Below, one piece after another: positions 36,571 to 44,988 of a stretch of DNA of 64,000 nt (positions are counted from its first letter, which is position 1; the number at the start of each line of letters is the position of its first letter). Both the position numbers and the translations under genes were made by a program. The stretch is from Deltaproteobacteria bacterium RIFCSPHIGHO2_01_FULL_43_49 (GTDB taxonomy: Bacteria; UBA10199; SPLOWO2-01-44-7), in contig MGRG01000010.1 in NCBI GenBank assembly GCA_001798075.1, positions 1 through 64,000 of the forward strand. The letters run 5' to 3'. The notes beneath the pieces were generated by a model that was given only the letters and a program-made list of their open reading frames with translations, made no database searches and was not told the origin of the DNA.

Positions 36571-37010
36571 CTCTTTTCCCTCGCTTTTCCGGACCCAAGC
36601 CCTTTAAAAGCAAGTGATGTGCCAATCAGATCATTTTGATAAATATAGTCTAATTATCTTTATTTATCATATAGTTATTATGTGTCTAAGTTTTATAAAT
36701 TTATACATTGATGGGTTAATATTTACACATCTATAAATACTGTAAATTCTCTATTTGATAAAATAGCCACTGATAAGGCTATTAATCATATAATTAGGTA
36801 TTAAATTATAGATTTTAGTTGGGGGTAAAATATACCCATTGCTAGATATCGCATACTAATGAGGACGGTGAAAAAGTAGTAGGTCCTGTCCCTCCGTGTT
36901 TCTGTGGGGGCCCCTAACTAAACCCCACGGCAAACACTCCGGGCCACCCACTACTTTTTCACCAGCATTCCTCATGGACGCTGGAGATACCGTAGAGTAT
37001 GTGACACCGA
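36571..37010. other. Gene-free AT-rich spacer
   Basis: 36600-36840 is very AT-rich, with many TATAAT-like words, and probably holds the promoter of the metalloprotease gene. I see no gene in it. The palindromic element copy 2 occupies 36867-36963. Confidence 0.6.
36867..36963 (+). repeat. Palindromic element, copy 2
   Basis: A 97-bp copy with perfect ends GGTGAAAAAGTAGT and ACTACTTTTTCACC, in the same orientation as copies 1 and 4. Confidence 0.92.
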
Positions 37011-37955
37011 ATGAAACGGTATAATGACCTGTCCGCGTGGCTTAAAAATAAGTTTGGGTGCAGAGTTTTTAAGGTGAGTCTTTCTGCAGCTACCACCTGT
37101 CCTAATATAGATGGAACTCTGGCAACGGGGGGTTGTACCTTTTGTAACGATGCCTCTTATGCTCCCTTAAGCACCAACCGAAGAACCAAACCGATCAAGC
37201 AACAATTGGTTGAGGGCATAGAATATATTAAGAGAAGGCATCGAACCTCCAAGTTCATTTCCTATTTTCAAAGTTTCACCAGCACCTATGGGAATATGGA
37301 AACTCTTTTGGACAAGTTTAGGGAAAGTCTAGACCATCCTGAGGTGGTTGGGTTTGCCCTTTCAACCAGACCAGATTGTATTGATGAAAAATGGGCAAAG
37401 GCCTTGTCTCAATTAGCCAATGGAAAACTTTGCTGGATAGAATTGGGATTACAATCATCCAATAATGAAACGCTTAGGAGAATTAATCGTTGGCACACTA
37501 AAGAACAATTTAGTGAAGCGGTAAAAATGCTCAAAACAAACTCCGACCTGCCGATTTGTGCTCATGCAGTACTGGGATTACCCGGTGAAACTAAAAAGGA
37601 TGTTCTAGAGACTGCTGATTATTTGGCAAACCAACTCATTGATGGTGTTAAGATTCACAATCTACATGTTGTGAAAGGAACCGCTCTGGCCAAAGATTAT
37701 CTGGAAGGAAATTATAAACCACTTACACTCGAGGAGTATGTCGACTGGACCATCGATTTTTTAGAGCGAACGCCGCCTAACTTTTTAATCCACCGCCTCA
37801 ACGCCCACGCCCCACGTCAACTCACACTCGCCCCCGATTGGTCAATCAATAAGCTTGCGATTTTTAATGCAGTGGAAAAAGAGATGGAAAAACGCGACAC
37901 CTGGCAGGGGAAGGGGTTGGGGGTTGGGGTTCATGAAGTATCGGGTTCTTTGTGA
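37011..37955 (+). CDS. TIGR01212/YhcC family radical SAM protein
   Basis: A 314-residue radical SAM enzyme. The cluster loop is CPNIDGTLATGGCTFCN (CxxxxxxxxxxxCxxC spacing of the YhcC family), followed by FISYFQSFTSTYG, VGFALSTRPDCID, WIELGLQSSNNETLRRINR and HAVLGLPGE. The conserved C-terminal signature EKRDTWQGK is present but followed by extra residues (GLGVGVHEVSGSL). The substrate of the family is not established. It resembles Elp3-like enzymes without the acetyltransferase domain. A fragment of a second copy lies at 39261. Confidence 0.88.
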   Translation: MKRYNDLSAWLKNKFGCRVFKVSLSAATTCPNIDGTLATGGCTFCNDASYAPLSTNRRTKPIKQQLVEGIEYIKRRHRTSKFISYFQSFTSTYGNMETLLDKFRESLDHPEVVGFALSTRPDCIDEKWAKALSQLANGKLCWIELGLQSSNNETLRRINRWHTKEQFSEAVKMLKTNSDLPICAHAVLGLPGETKKDVLETADYLANQLIDGVKIHNLHVVKGTALAKDYLEGNYKPLTLEEYVDWTIDFLERTPPNFLIHRLNAHAPRQLTLAPDWSINKLAIFNAVEKEMEKRDTWQGKGLGVGVHEVSGSL

Positions 37956-37956
37956 A

Positions 37957-39099
37957 TTAGCTGGAAATCGTTACGCCACTATGGACAGGAGCAACGGCTA
38001 ATGCTTCTTGCCGAATCTTTGCGTCCAGACGGACTTTTTCATCTATTGCGCCTTCCACTTTACGAAGATAAGACACTACATCATCACCACTATCAATATC
38101 TCCTCTATCTTTAATTGTGAGCCGGTGTCTTACTGTAAAAATATAGGGGTTTCTAGCTGCTGTATCTAACACCCTTTCAGCAGCCAATATGTCGCCTTTA
38201 ACAGCTTCTTGTATCAATTGAGTAAGCGCAGCTTTTGCTAAATGGGATACTCTTTCTCTTCTTTCCACCATCTTGATAGCATAGCAATATAGTTCATTAA
38301 TAAAAAACCTACGTCTATGAGAAATATCCATTCCTTCTAGATAAAAAATCCTGTCTCCAAAAATCAAATCTCCTTTTTCCCATCTTTTGACTGCTTCTTC
38401 AGCCTCTTCAGCATATATTCTTGGATTTTTCGCCGCATATCTATCGATGGCATCATGAACACTTTGAAGAGAAGCTCCAAGTTCCTCTTCAAAAATAGGA
38501 ACCCCTGGATTAGCCCGTCGAGGGAAAGTTATTATAGTTCGTCTCAATTCAATAAGATGCCTACCCGAAAAACGCTCTGGAGTGACACTGGCGAGTTGCA
38601 ACAAATTAGCCGCCAGTCCATCATATCGCTCAGCTACTTCTGTAATAAGCTGTGAAATAGCGCCATGAGCTAATTTCATATCCTTCGAATAAGCGGCAAT
38701 TTGATAAAGTTCGTGTACGATTTTGCTCGATATCTCGTCCAAATATCTTCTAGCCGTTTCAGAAAATCTCGATATACTTCCGGACCAAGGCCCTTTTTCT
38801 TCGAAATATGCCGCTCTAACTACTATTCCAGCATATTGATCAAGTGGAACTCGAGCTAAACGCCCTGAAAATTCTAAGACGTTCTGTAAGGATGGACAAT
38901 TAAAAGGATCATTTTCATTGCTTAGCCGAGCGTATTTTTCAACTAACCTGTCATCATAAGCAGACGCTCCAGTTAGAACCTTACGTGACCGACTGTCATT
39001 CCACGCAAAAATACCGACACCGGCACTCGCTGCCTCAGCAAGAACCGTAGGCCCCATGGAAAGGAGTGCCCAGGCGGACATTGCACCATTAACAATCAT
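37957..39099 (-). CDS. Helical-repeat protein of unknown family (paralogue A)
   Basis: 380 residues, all-helical apart from its first ~30, with AGAGGT before the ATG. Repeating units of about 40 residues follow the pattern L-x2-L-x5-D-x2-A-x3-L-x2-A-x3-P-x2-F-x3-H. Examples are LITEVAERYDGLAANLLQLASVTPERFSGRHLIELRR and ALTQLIQEAVKGDILAAERVLDTAARNPYIF, given here in segments. The same units occur in the genes at 53417 and 57449. The N-terminus (ALLSMGPTVLAEAASAGVGIFAW) is hydrophobic and could be a signal or anchor. It resembles HEAT/ARM-like scaffolds but I do not recognise a named family. Confidence 0.6.
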   Translation of the reverse strand: MIVNGAMSAWALLSMGPTVLAEAASAGVGIFAWNDSRSRKVLTGASAYDDRLVEKYARLSNENDPFNCPSLQNVLEFSGRLARVPLDQYAGIVVRAAYFEEKGPWSGSISRFSETARRYLDEISSKIVHELYQIAAYSKDMKLAHGAISQLITEVAERYDGLAANLLQLASVTPERFSGRHLIELRRTIITFPRRANPGVPIFEEELGASLQSVHDAIDRYAAKNPRIYAEEAEEAVKRWEKGDLIFGDRIFYLEGMDISHRRRFFINELYCYAIKMVERRERVSHLAKAALTQLIQEAVKGDILAAERVLDTAARNPYIFTVRHRLTIKDRGDIDSGDDVVSYLRKVEGAIDEKVRLDAKIRQEALAVAPVHSGVTISS

Positions 39100-39192
39100 T
39101 GATTTACCTCTATATTAGTTTTCGTCAAAAAGCTAAAAAAGTTGCGTGGTTTTTGAAGATTTTTTTCCTTCTTTCCTTCCCCCACTTCCGAC

Positions 39193-39264
39193 GGTACCTG
39201 GTCGCGGCTCTGTCCTATTTCCCAAATAAATTCAGTTAGTTATTATGGTACCTGGTCGCGGCTT
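39193..39264. repeat. 17-bp direct repeat pair
   Basis: GGTACCTGGTCGCGGCT occurs twice about 55 bases apart, the second copy abutting the YhcC fragment. No other feature is seen in 39100-39260. Confidence 0.7.
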
Positions 39265-39326
39265 TCTTTAATGCTGTCGAGGCTGAACTTGAACATAGAG
39301 ACACCTGGCAGGGAAAGCTTATATAG
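39261..39326 (+). pseudogene. C-terminal fragment of a second YhcC-like gene
   Basis: The frame from 39264 reads FFNAVEAELEHRDTWQGKLI and a stop, matching the C-terminal signature of the TIGR01212 family (IFNAVEKEMEKRDTWQGK in the intact gene at 37011). Nothing related to the rest of the protein precedes it. The DNA differs at many positions from the intact copy, so it is a relic of a distinct homologue. It overlaps the 3' end of oppF on the other strand. Confidence 0.7.
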
Positions 39327-40284
39327 GAATTTCCTTGGGGACTTTGTGGGTGAGGTGGCAGGAGGCGAGGTCATTGGGGCCGTGGGATTCAAGTTGGGGC
39401 TCCACGTTGACACAAACCTCTTCACGATAAGGACAGCGGGGGTGAAAAAGACAGCCAGTGGGAAGTTGAACGGGTGAGGGAACATCTCCACCCAATGGTT
39501 TGTATTCCTTTTTTCTCTTTGGATCGGGCAGGGGAACAGAAGTTAGAAGTGCTTGTGTGTAGGGGTGTCGCGCGAAACTAAGTTTTTCGGCAGGAAACAG
39601 TTCTACAATTTTTCCCAAATACATCACGGCGATTCGGTCACTGATTTGTGAGACCACTTTCAAATCATGCGAAATAAAAATATAAGTTAAATTAAATTTT
39701 TTCTGAAGATTTTTGAGTAAATTAATAATTTCCCCTTGAATCGAAACATCCAGAGCGGAGACCGGTTCATCGGCAATAATCAGATCGGGTTTTAAAGCGA
39801 TCGCCCTTGCAATGCCAATGCGTTGACGTTGCCCCCCGCTAAATTCATGTGGATACTTGTTATAATCATTTGGACTCAAGCCCACTAAATCCAAAAGTTC
39901 CATCACCTGATCGTGGCGCTGATGTGTGTTACCTCGCTTATGAATAATGAGAGGTTCTTCAATAATTTCTCCGGCCCGCATTCTGGGGTTTAATGATGCA
40001 TAAGGGTCTTGAAAGATCATTTGGATTTTGGCCCGCAGTGGTCTTAAAGTTCTTTGAGAAAGATGAGTAATATCGTTTCCTTCAAAAACAATGTCGCCAC
40101 TATCGGATTTGACAAGGCGAGTAATCAACAAACCCAAAGTCGTCTTGCCACAACCTGACTCACCAACCACTCCCAACACCTCTCCTTTAGTTAACTCCAA
40201 GGAAACACCATTGACCGCGTGGACTCTAGATTTTCCAGAGCGATAATGTTTCACCAGATTTTTGACTTCTAATAGCGTTGCCAT
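39319..40284 (-). CDS. oppF: Peptide ABC transporter ATP-binding protein
   Basis: A 321-residue ATPase. Walker A GESGCGKTTLG, signature FSGGQRQRIGIARA and Walker B LIIADEPVSALD are intact. The C-terminal oligopeptide-transporter domain (CLFHPRCPYREEVC) carries the cysteines seen in Opp/Dpp ATPases. It starts 2 bases after the oppD stop. It drives uptake of peptides together with OppD. Dipeptide or nickel specificity cannot be separated by eye. Confidence 0.9.
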   Translation of the reverse strand: MATLLEVKNLVKHYRSGKSRVHAVNGVSLELTKGEVLGVVGESGCGKTTLGLLITRLVKSDSGDIVFEGNDITHLSQRTLRPLRAKIQMIFQDPYASLNPRMRAGEIIEEPLIIHKRGNTHQRHDQVMELLDLVGLSPNDYNKYPHEFSGGQRQRIGIARAIALKPDLIIADEPVSALDVSIQGEIINLLKNLQKKFNLTYIFISHDLKVVSQISDRIAVMYLGKIVELFPAEKLSFARHPYTQALLTSVPLPDPKRKKEYKPLGGDVPSPVQLPTGCLFHPRCPYREEVCVNVEPQLESHGPNDLASCHLTHKVPKEIPI

Positions 40285-40286
40285 AT

Positions 40287-41255
40287 TTATCCTGGAAAAA
40301 AGCAGCGGGCCTTCTGGCCCGGCAATTTTTCTTCCATCAACGGTTTTTCCTCACGACACCTTGGTTGCACTTTGGGACAGCGATCTTGAAAATAGCAAGC
40401 CTTTGGCAAATCAATTAAAGAGGGAACATCTCCTTTGATCGTTGCCAAACTTTGACCCTTCGGCATTTTTTGCAAAGGAGGGATGGCCTTCAACAAACCT
40501 TGAGTATAAGGATGCTGCGGTTTTGAAAAAATGGCTTCACAAGAAGTCTCTTCAACAAGCTCTCCTGCATACATCACCATGACCCTCTGAGCAATTTCGG
40601 CAACCACTCCAAAGTCATGCGTGATGAAGAGCAGCGCCATCCCCAATTCTCTCTGGAGTTTTTTGAGAAGATCTAAAATCTGGGCTTGAATCGTCACATC
40701 GAGAGCCGTGGTTGGCTCATCGGCAATTAAAAGGTCTGGCTTGCAAGCCAGTGCCATTGCAATCATCACTCTTTGGCGCATCCCACCAGAGAGTTGGTGG
40801 GGATAGTCTTCAACTCTTTCTGCAGGAGAAGGAAGCCCTACCATTTGCAACATTTCAATGACCCGCGAGCGAACCTGTTTTGGATTTCCACCCTCATGCA
40901 AAATAATCGCCTCCGCAATTTGATCCCCAATGGTGAAAACCGGATTGAGAGAAGTCATCGGCTCTTGAAAAATCATAGCGATTTTTTTGCCACGAACTTC
41001 CCTGATTTGTTCTTTGGAAAATGAAAGGAGATTTTTACCTTCCAACAAAATTTCTCCCCCCATAATTTTTCCTGGTTGCGGTACTAAGCGAAGCAGAGAG
41101 AGTGAAAGCACGCTTTTGCCACACCCCGACTCCCCCACCAAACCAACAGACTCTCCCTGTTTGATTTCAAAAGAGACATCATCAACCGCCTTCACAATTC
41201 CAGAGGGAGTGTGAAAGTAGGTTTTCAAATTTTTAACTGCTAACAAAGGCATCAT
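40287..41255 (-). CDS. oppD: Peptide ABC transporter ATP-binding protein
   Basis: 322 residues with Walker [12 protein letters not shown], signature [14 protein letters not shown], Walker [13 protein letters not shown] and the C-terminal [14 protein letters not shown] cluster. Two adjacent ATG codons (41255, 41252) may start it; no ribosome binding site is visible. Palindromic element copy 3 sits just upstream and separates it from oppC. Confidence 0.9.
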   Translation of the reverse strand: MMPLLAVKNLKTYFHTPSGIVKAVDDVSFEIKQGESVGLVGESGCGKSVLSLSLLRLVPQPGKIMGGEILLEGKNLLSFSKEQIREVRGKKIAMIFQEPMTSLNPVFTIGDQIAEAIILHEGGNPKQVRSRVIEMLQMVGLPSPAERVEDYPHQLSGGMRQRVMIAMALACKPDLLIADEPTTALDVTIQAQILDLLKKLQRELGMALLFITHDFGVVAEIAQRVMVMYAGELVEETSCEAIFSKPQHPYTQGLLKAIPPLQKMPKGQSLATIKGDVPSLIDLPKACYFQDRCPKVQPRCREEKPLMEEKLPGQKARCFFPG

Positions 41256-41276
41256 AATGATATTGAAAATGTGGGT

Positions 41277-41371
41277 GGTGAAAAAGTAGTGGGTGGCCCG
41301 TAGTGTTGCTGTGGGGTTTTGTTAGGGGCCCCCACAGAACACGGAGGGACAGGACCTACTATTTTTTCACC
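41277..41371 (-). repeat. Palindromic element, copy 3, between oppC and oppD
   Basis: A 95-bp copy in the opposite orientation to copies 1, 2 and 4. It fills the gap between the oppC stop and the oppD start inside one operon. Confidence 0.92.
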
Positions 41372-41375
41372 ACTT

Positions 41376-42230
41376 TCATAAAACATTCTTTAACCTCGGA
41401 TCGATCGCATCCCTCAACCCTTCACCCACCAAATTGTACGCGGTGATCGTAACGAAAATGGCAAAACCGGGGGCGAGTGTTAACCACCAGGCCACATCCA
41501 TGTAGCTTTGCGCCTGTGACAAAATGGAGCCCCAGCTGGGAACTTGTGGAGGGACACCAAACCCTAAAAAAGAAAGTGCGCTTTCTGTCAAAATAGCCCC
41601 CGCAACGCCAAAACTGGCAGAAACCAAAACGGGTGCCAAGGCGTTGGGTAAAATATGTTTGAAAATAATTCTTAAGTTGGATGCCCCCATCTGTCTTGCT
41701 GATAAAACAAATTCTCTTTCCCTAAATCGAAAAAATTCTCCCCGAACCAATCTCGCAATGCCGGTCCACTGCGTTACACCAATCACAATCATGATGTTGT
41801 AAATGCTGGGACCGACAAAAGCCAAAACCGCCAAAATTAAAAAGAAGGTAGGAAAGCAAAGCATCACTTCAATGGCACGTGAAATCACGATATCGATCCA
41901 GCCCCCGTAGTAGCCGGCCAACGCCCCCAGAAAAATACCAATCGCCACATAGATGCTGACCGCCACAAAACCGACACTCAAAGAAACCCTGGAGCCGTAA
42001 ATCATGCGGGATAAAACATCGCGGCCTAAATCATCGGTTCCAAACCAATGCTGAATGGATGGCGCTTCTAAAATTTTGTCCAAATTATAAGTGTCGGGAG
42101 AGTAAGAAGAAAGCCAGGGTGCTAGGAGTGCTAACAAAAATAAAACGACCACAAATCCAAGCGCAACCAACGCTAACTTAGAGCGTTTATATTGTTGCCA
42201 AACAAGACTCCAGTAAGATTGTCTCTTCAT
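41376..42230 (-). CDS. oppC: Peptide ABC transporter permease
   Basis: A 284-residue inner-membrane permease of the OppC type, with an N-terminal helix (LALVALGFVVVLFLLALLAP), a periplasmic loop, and the EAA motif region (REFVLSARQMGASNLRIIFKHILPN). About six membrane segments. ATGA overlap with oppB. Confidence 0.92.
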   Translation of the reverse strand: MKRQSYWSLVWQQYKRSKLALVALGFVVVLFLLALLAPWLSSYSPDTYNLDKILEAPSIQHWFGTDDLGRDVLSRMIYGSRVSLSVGFVAVSIYVAIGIFLGALAGYYGGWIDIVISRAIEVMLCFPTFFLILAVLAFVGPSIYNIMIVIGVTQWTGIARLVRGEFFRFREREFVLSARQMGASNLRIIFKHILPNALAPVLVSASFGVAGAILTESALSFLGFGVPPQVPSWGSILSQAQSYMDVAWWLTLAPGFAIFVTITAYNLVGEGLRDAIDPRLKNVL

Positions 42231-43231
42231 GTTTTAGCCTCGAAGGTGACTCGGGGATCGACCACCACATAAAGCAAATCGCTAATCAAAAGACTCACCA
42301 ATGTTAAAAAGGCATCAATGGTTGCGATGGCCATGATGACGGGGTAATCGTAATTCAAAACCGCTTCGAAACCCAATCTTCCCATTCCTGGAATTGCAAA
42401 AATTTGTTCGATGATGACGGAACCACCCAACAGCGCTGGCAAAAGGGTTCCCATCAAAGTGAGCTGCGGAATGAGTGCATTGCGAAATCCATGTTTGAAA
42501 ATGACTTTCCATTCACTCAACCCTTTTGCCCTAGCCGTGCGAATATAGTCTTGATGAATAACCTCGAGCATGGTTGCCCGACTCAATCTTGCCAGAAAAG
42601 CAAAGCCACCATAGGTGAGACAGACAACCGGTAAGACCAGGTGCCAAACGACGTTAGTCAATTTTTGTAATAAGGAAAGGTTCTCGACCCCATCGGAAAT
42701 GAAACCGGCAATCGGAAATAAATTAAGATAGTCACCCCCTGCCACAAAGACCATCAACAACATCGCCACCCAAAAAGAAGGGAGTGAATACAAGACAAAT
42801 AAAATCACAGCGCTGACGTGATCAAAAAGACCGGTCGGCCTGGCTGACGAAACAACCCCCCACGGAATGGAAATCAGATAAATAATAAAAATGGTGAGTA
42901 TATTCAGAGTAAGCGTGATAGGAAGTGCAGCCCCAATTTTTTTTAAGACCGATTGTTGATCTTTATAGGATTTGCCAAAATCGAAAGTGGCCACCCTCTT
43001 ACACCAAAGCAAAAACTGAATGTGAATCGGTTTATCCAGACCATAGAGTTTTCTGGTTTCTTCTACAATCGATTGCGCGGCCTTGTCTTGCACCATTCCC
43101 TGGGCAGAGGCCCTAAGCTTCATCTCCGCCGGATCTCCAGGCGCTAACCGAATAACAAGAAAGGTAATGACAATGATTCCCAAGAGTGTGGGCAAAATCA
43201 ATAAAAGGCGTTTGAAAAGATAACTTACCAT
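42227..43231 (-). CDS. oppB: Peptide ABC transporter permease
   Basis: A 334-residue OppB/DppB permease. The N-terminus YLFKRLLLILPTLLGIIVITF and the EAA loop DYIRTARAKGLSEWKVIFKHGFRNALIP are typical. It starts directly downstream of palindromic element copy 4 and pairs with OppC to form the membrane channel. Confidence 0.92.
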   Translation of the reverse strand: MVSYLFKRLLLILPTLLGIIVITFLVIRLAPGDPAEMKLRASAQGMVQDKAAQSIVEETRKLYGLDKPIHIQFLLWCKRVATFDFGKSYKDQQSVLKKIGAALPITLTLNILTIFIIYLISIPWGVVSSARPTGLFDHVSAVILFVLYSLPSFWVAMLLMVFVAGGDYLNLFPIAGFISDGVENLSLLQKLTNVVWHLVLPVVCLTYGGFAFLARLSRATMLEVIHQDYIRTARAKGLSEWKVIFKHGFRNALIPQLTLMGTLLPALLGGSVIIEQIFAIPGMGRLGFEAVLNYDYPVIMAIATIDAFLTLVSLLISDLLYVVVDPRVTFEAKT

Positions 43232-43239
43232 AAATATTT

Positions 43240-43333
43240 TGAAAAAGTTCGGGGTCCTGTCCCTCCGTGTTTCTGTGGGGGCCCCTAACTAAACCCCACA
43301 GCAAACACTCCGGGCCACCCCTCACTTTTTCAC
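43240..43333 (+). repeat. Palindromic element, copy 4, between oppA and oppB
   Basis: A ~94-bp copy with slightly worn ends (GAAAAAGTTC / CTCACTTTTTCAC). It fills the gap between the oppA stop and the oppB start. Confidence 0.9.
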
Positions 43334-43341
43334 AACCTTTT

Positions 43342-44988
43342 TCATTCTACAATCCATTCACGCATATCTAGGCCAACCGGATATTCTTTTACGTTTTTAA
43401 AGCGCAAATGTCTTGCCACCAAATCGGGCCTTGCAAACATAAAAAGATAGGGTTGTTCATCATACAAGATCCGATGAACTTTTTTATACATGGTTTGCCT
43501 TTTTGCTTCATTGAATTCTCGCCTTCCCTCTTCCAAAAGGCGATCAACCTCTGGATTGGCATAGCTAATATAGTTGGAACCCTCTTCAGACTGTGAAGAA
43601 TGCCAAATTTGATACAAATCTTCTCCACCCGCCCCTCTTCCCCAACCAGCCATGATGGCGTCAAAGTCGTGCTCTTGCATTTTTTTAAACAAAGTGACGG
43701 CTTCTAATCTTCTCAAATCCAGTTCAATGCCAGCCCTCAAAAAATTACTGCGCAAAATGGGGGTCAGCTGCTCATAAAACTGAATGCCGGTTGAAAACAT
43801 CAAGGTGAATCGGAAAGGAATTCCATCTTTTTCCAAAATTCCATCGCCGTCTTGATCTTTCCAACCTGCCTCTTTAAGAAATTGTTTTGCCTTCTCTAAA
43901 TCATACCCAATGGGTGCAAGATCTTTATCACAGTTTGGCCCCAAAGGGTAATAAGGCCCTGTGATGGGATAAAACAAACCAAAATGGAGTTTTTTGTTGA
44001 GCTCTTCTTTGTCAACCAGATGGGCTAGTGCCCAACGGACACGTTTATCCTTAAAATAGGGTTTTTTCGAATTCCAGCCGATATAATTATAGACACCAAA
44101 GGGTGTGAAAAATTGATGTTTAGCAAATTGGTTGAGGAATTTTTTGCTGCTGGTCTGCTTTGCCCATTGGAGAGGACTAATATCAATTAAATCGAGGTCT
44201 CCCTTTTTTAAAAGTTGAAACGTAGTCAGCTCGGAAGGAATGATTTTGAAAACGATTTGTCTGATATCCCAAAGCTTGCTCCAGTAACCTTCAAAGCGCT
44301 TTAAAACAATTTTGTTGCCCGTGTGCCATTCCACAAATTGAAAAGGGCCTGTGCCGACGGGATTACGATTACGGGGGTGAGAGTTAAAATCTTGTCCATC
44401 ATTGAAAACATGCTTTGGAACAACGGTCATCAAACCCAACATATACAAAGCCCTGAAGTAGGGCTGCCTGTAAGTAAAGCGAACGGTATATTTGTCCAGT
44501 TTTTCTGCCTTGATGACATCGCGATAGTAACTACGCAAAGGGGCAGCATCCACTTTTGGATCTTGAATTCTGTCGTAAGTATAAATGATATCGTCTACGG
44601 TAAACGGTTTTCCATCTTGCCATTTCACATCGTCCCTTAAATAAAAAGTATATTGCAATCCGTTTGGAGAAATTTCCCAGCGCTTGGCTAATTTGGGTTT
44701 TGGCAAAAGAGTTTCGTTATCCAATTCAAAGAGTTGTTCATAGATATAACCAGAAACTGAAGAGGCATAAGCGCTGTTGGCAGTGACCGGATTCAGTGTT
44801 TCCGGATCGGTCGGAAGATTTTGAACTAATGTATAAGGATCTTTAGGGACTTGAAAGTTGCAGCCAATCAAAAGAGAGAAAACAGAAATCAGAAGATAGA
44901 AAAGAGAAACACCTGACCTCTGATTTCTGACTTCTGACTTCTCACTTTGTAAGTTCTTGAAGCTTCTCCTCAACCCGTTTGATTTCAT
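43342..44988 (-). CDS. oppA: Peptide ABC transporter substrate-binding lipoprotein
   Basis: A 548-residue SBP_bac_5 protein with lipobox LLIGC and the family blocks DPETLNPVT, KRWEISPNGLQYTFYLRDDVKWQDGKPF (in part) and GTGPFQFVEWHTGNKIVLKR. It captures peptides in the periplasm for OppBCDF. The ATG at 44988 lies inside the 3' end of the TPR gene and gives a long charged n-region partly encoded by a simple TCTGACTT-type repeat. An alternative GTG at 44910 would start just before the hydrophobic core. Confidence 0.88.
   Translation of the reverse strand: MKSNGLRRSFKNLQSEKSEVRNQRSGVSLFYLLISVFSLLIGCNFQVPKDPYTLVQNLPTDPETLNPVTANSAYASSVSGYIYEQLFELDNETLLPKPKLAKRWEISPNGLQYTFYLRDDVKWQDGKPFTVDDIIYTYDRIQDPKVDAAPLRSYYRDVIKAEKLDKYTVRFTYRQPYFRALYMLGLMTVVPKHVFNDGQDFNSHPRNRNPVGTGPFQFVEWHTGNKIVLKRFEGYWSKLWDIRQIVFKIIPSELTTFQLLKKGDLDLIDISPLQWAKQTSSKKFLNQFAKHQFFTPFGVYNYIGWNSKKPYFKDKRVRWALAHLVDKEELNKKLHFGLFYPITGPYYPLGPNCDKDLAPIGYDLEKAKQFLKEAGWKDQDGDGILEKDGIPFRFTLMFSTGIQFYEQLTPILRSNFLRAGIELDLRRLEAVTLFKKMQEHDFDAIMAGWGRGAGGEDLYQIWHSSQSEEGSNYISYANPEVDRLLEEGRREFNEAKRQTMYKKVHRILYDEQPYLFMFARPDLVARHLRFKNVKEYPVGLDMREWIVE
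44916..44945. repeat. Simple sequence repeat at the oppA start
   Basis: Three imperfect units of TCTGATTTC/TCTGACTTC at the junction of oppA and the TPR gene. It encodes the Arg/Ser-rich part of the oppA n-region. Confidence 0.6.

Noticed and set aside
39271-39477. A 68-codon plus-strand frame over the YhcC relic
   Set aside because: It is in another frame from the relic and is antisense to oppF.
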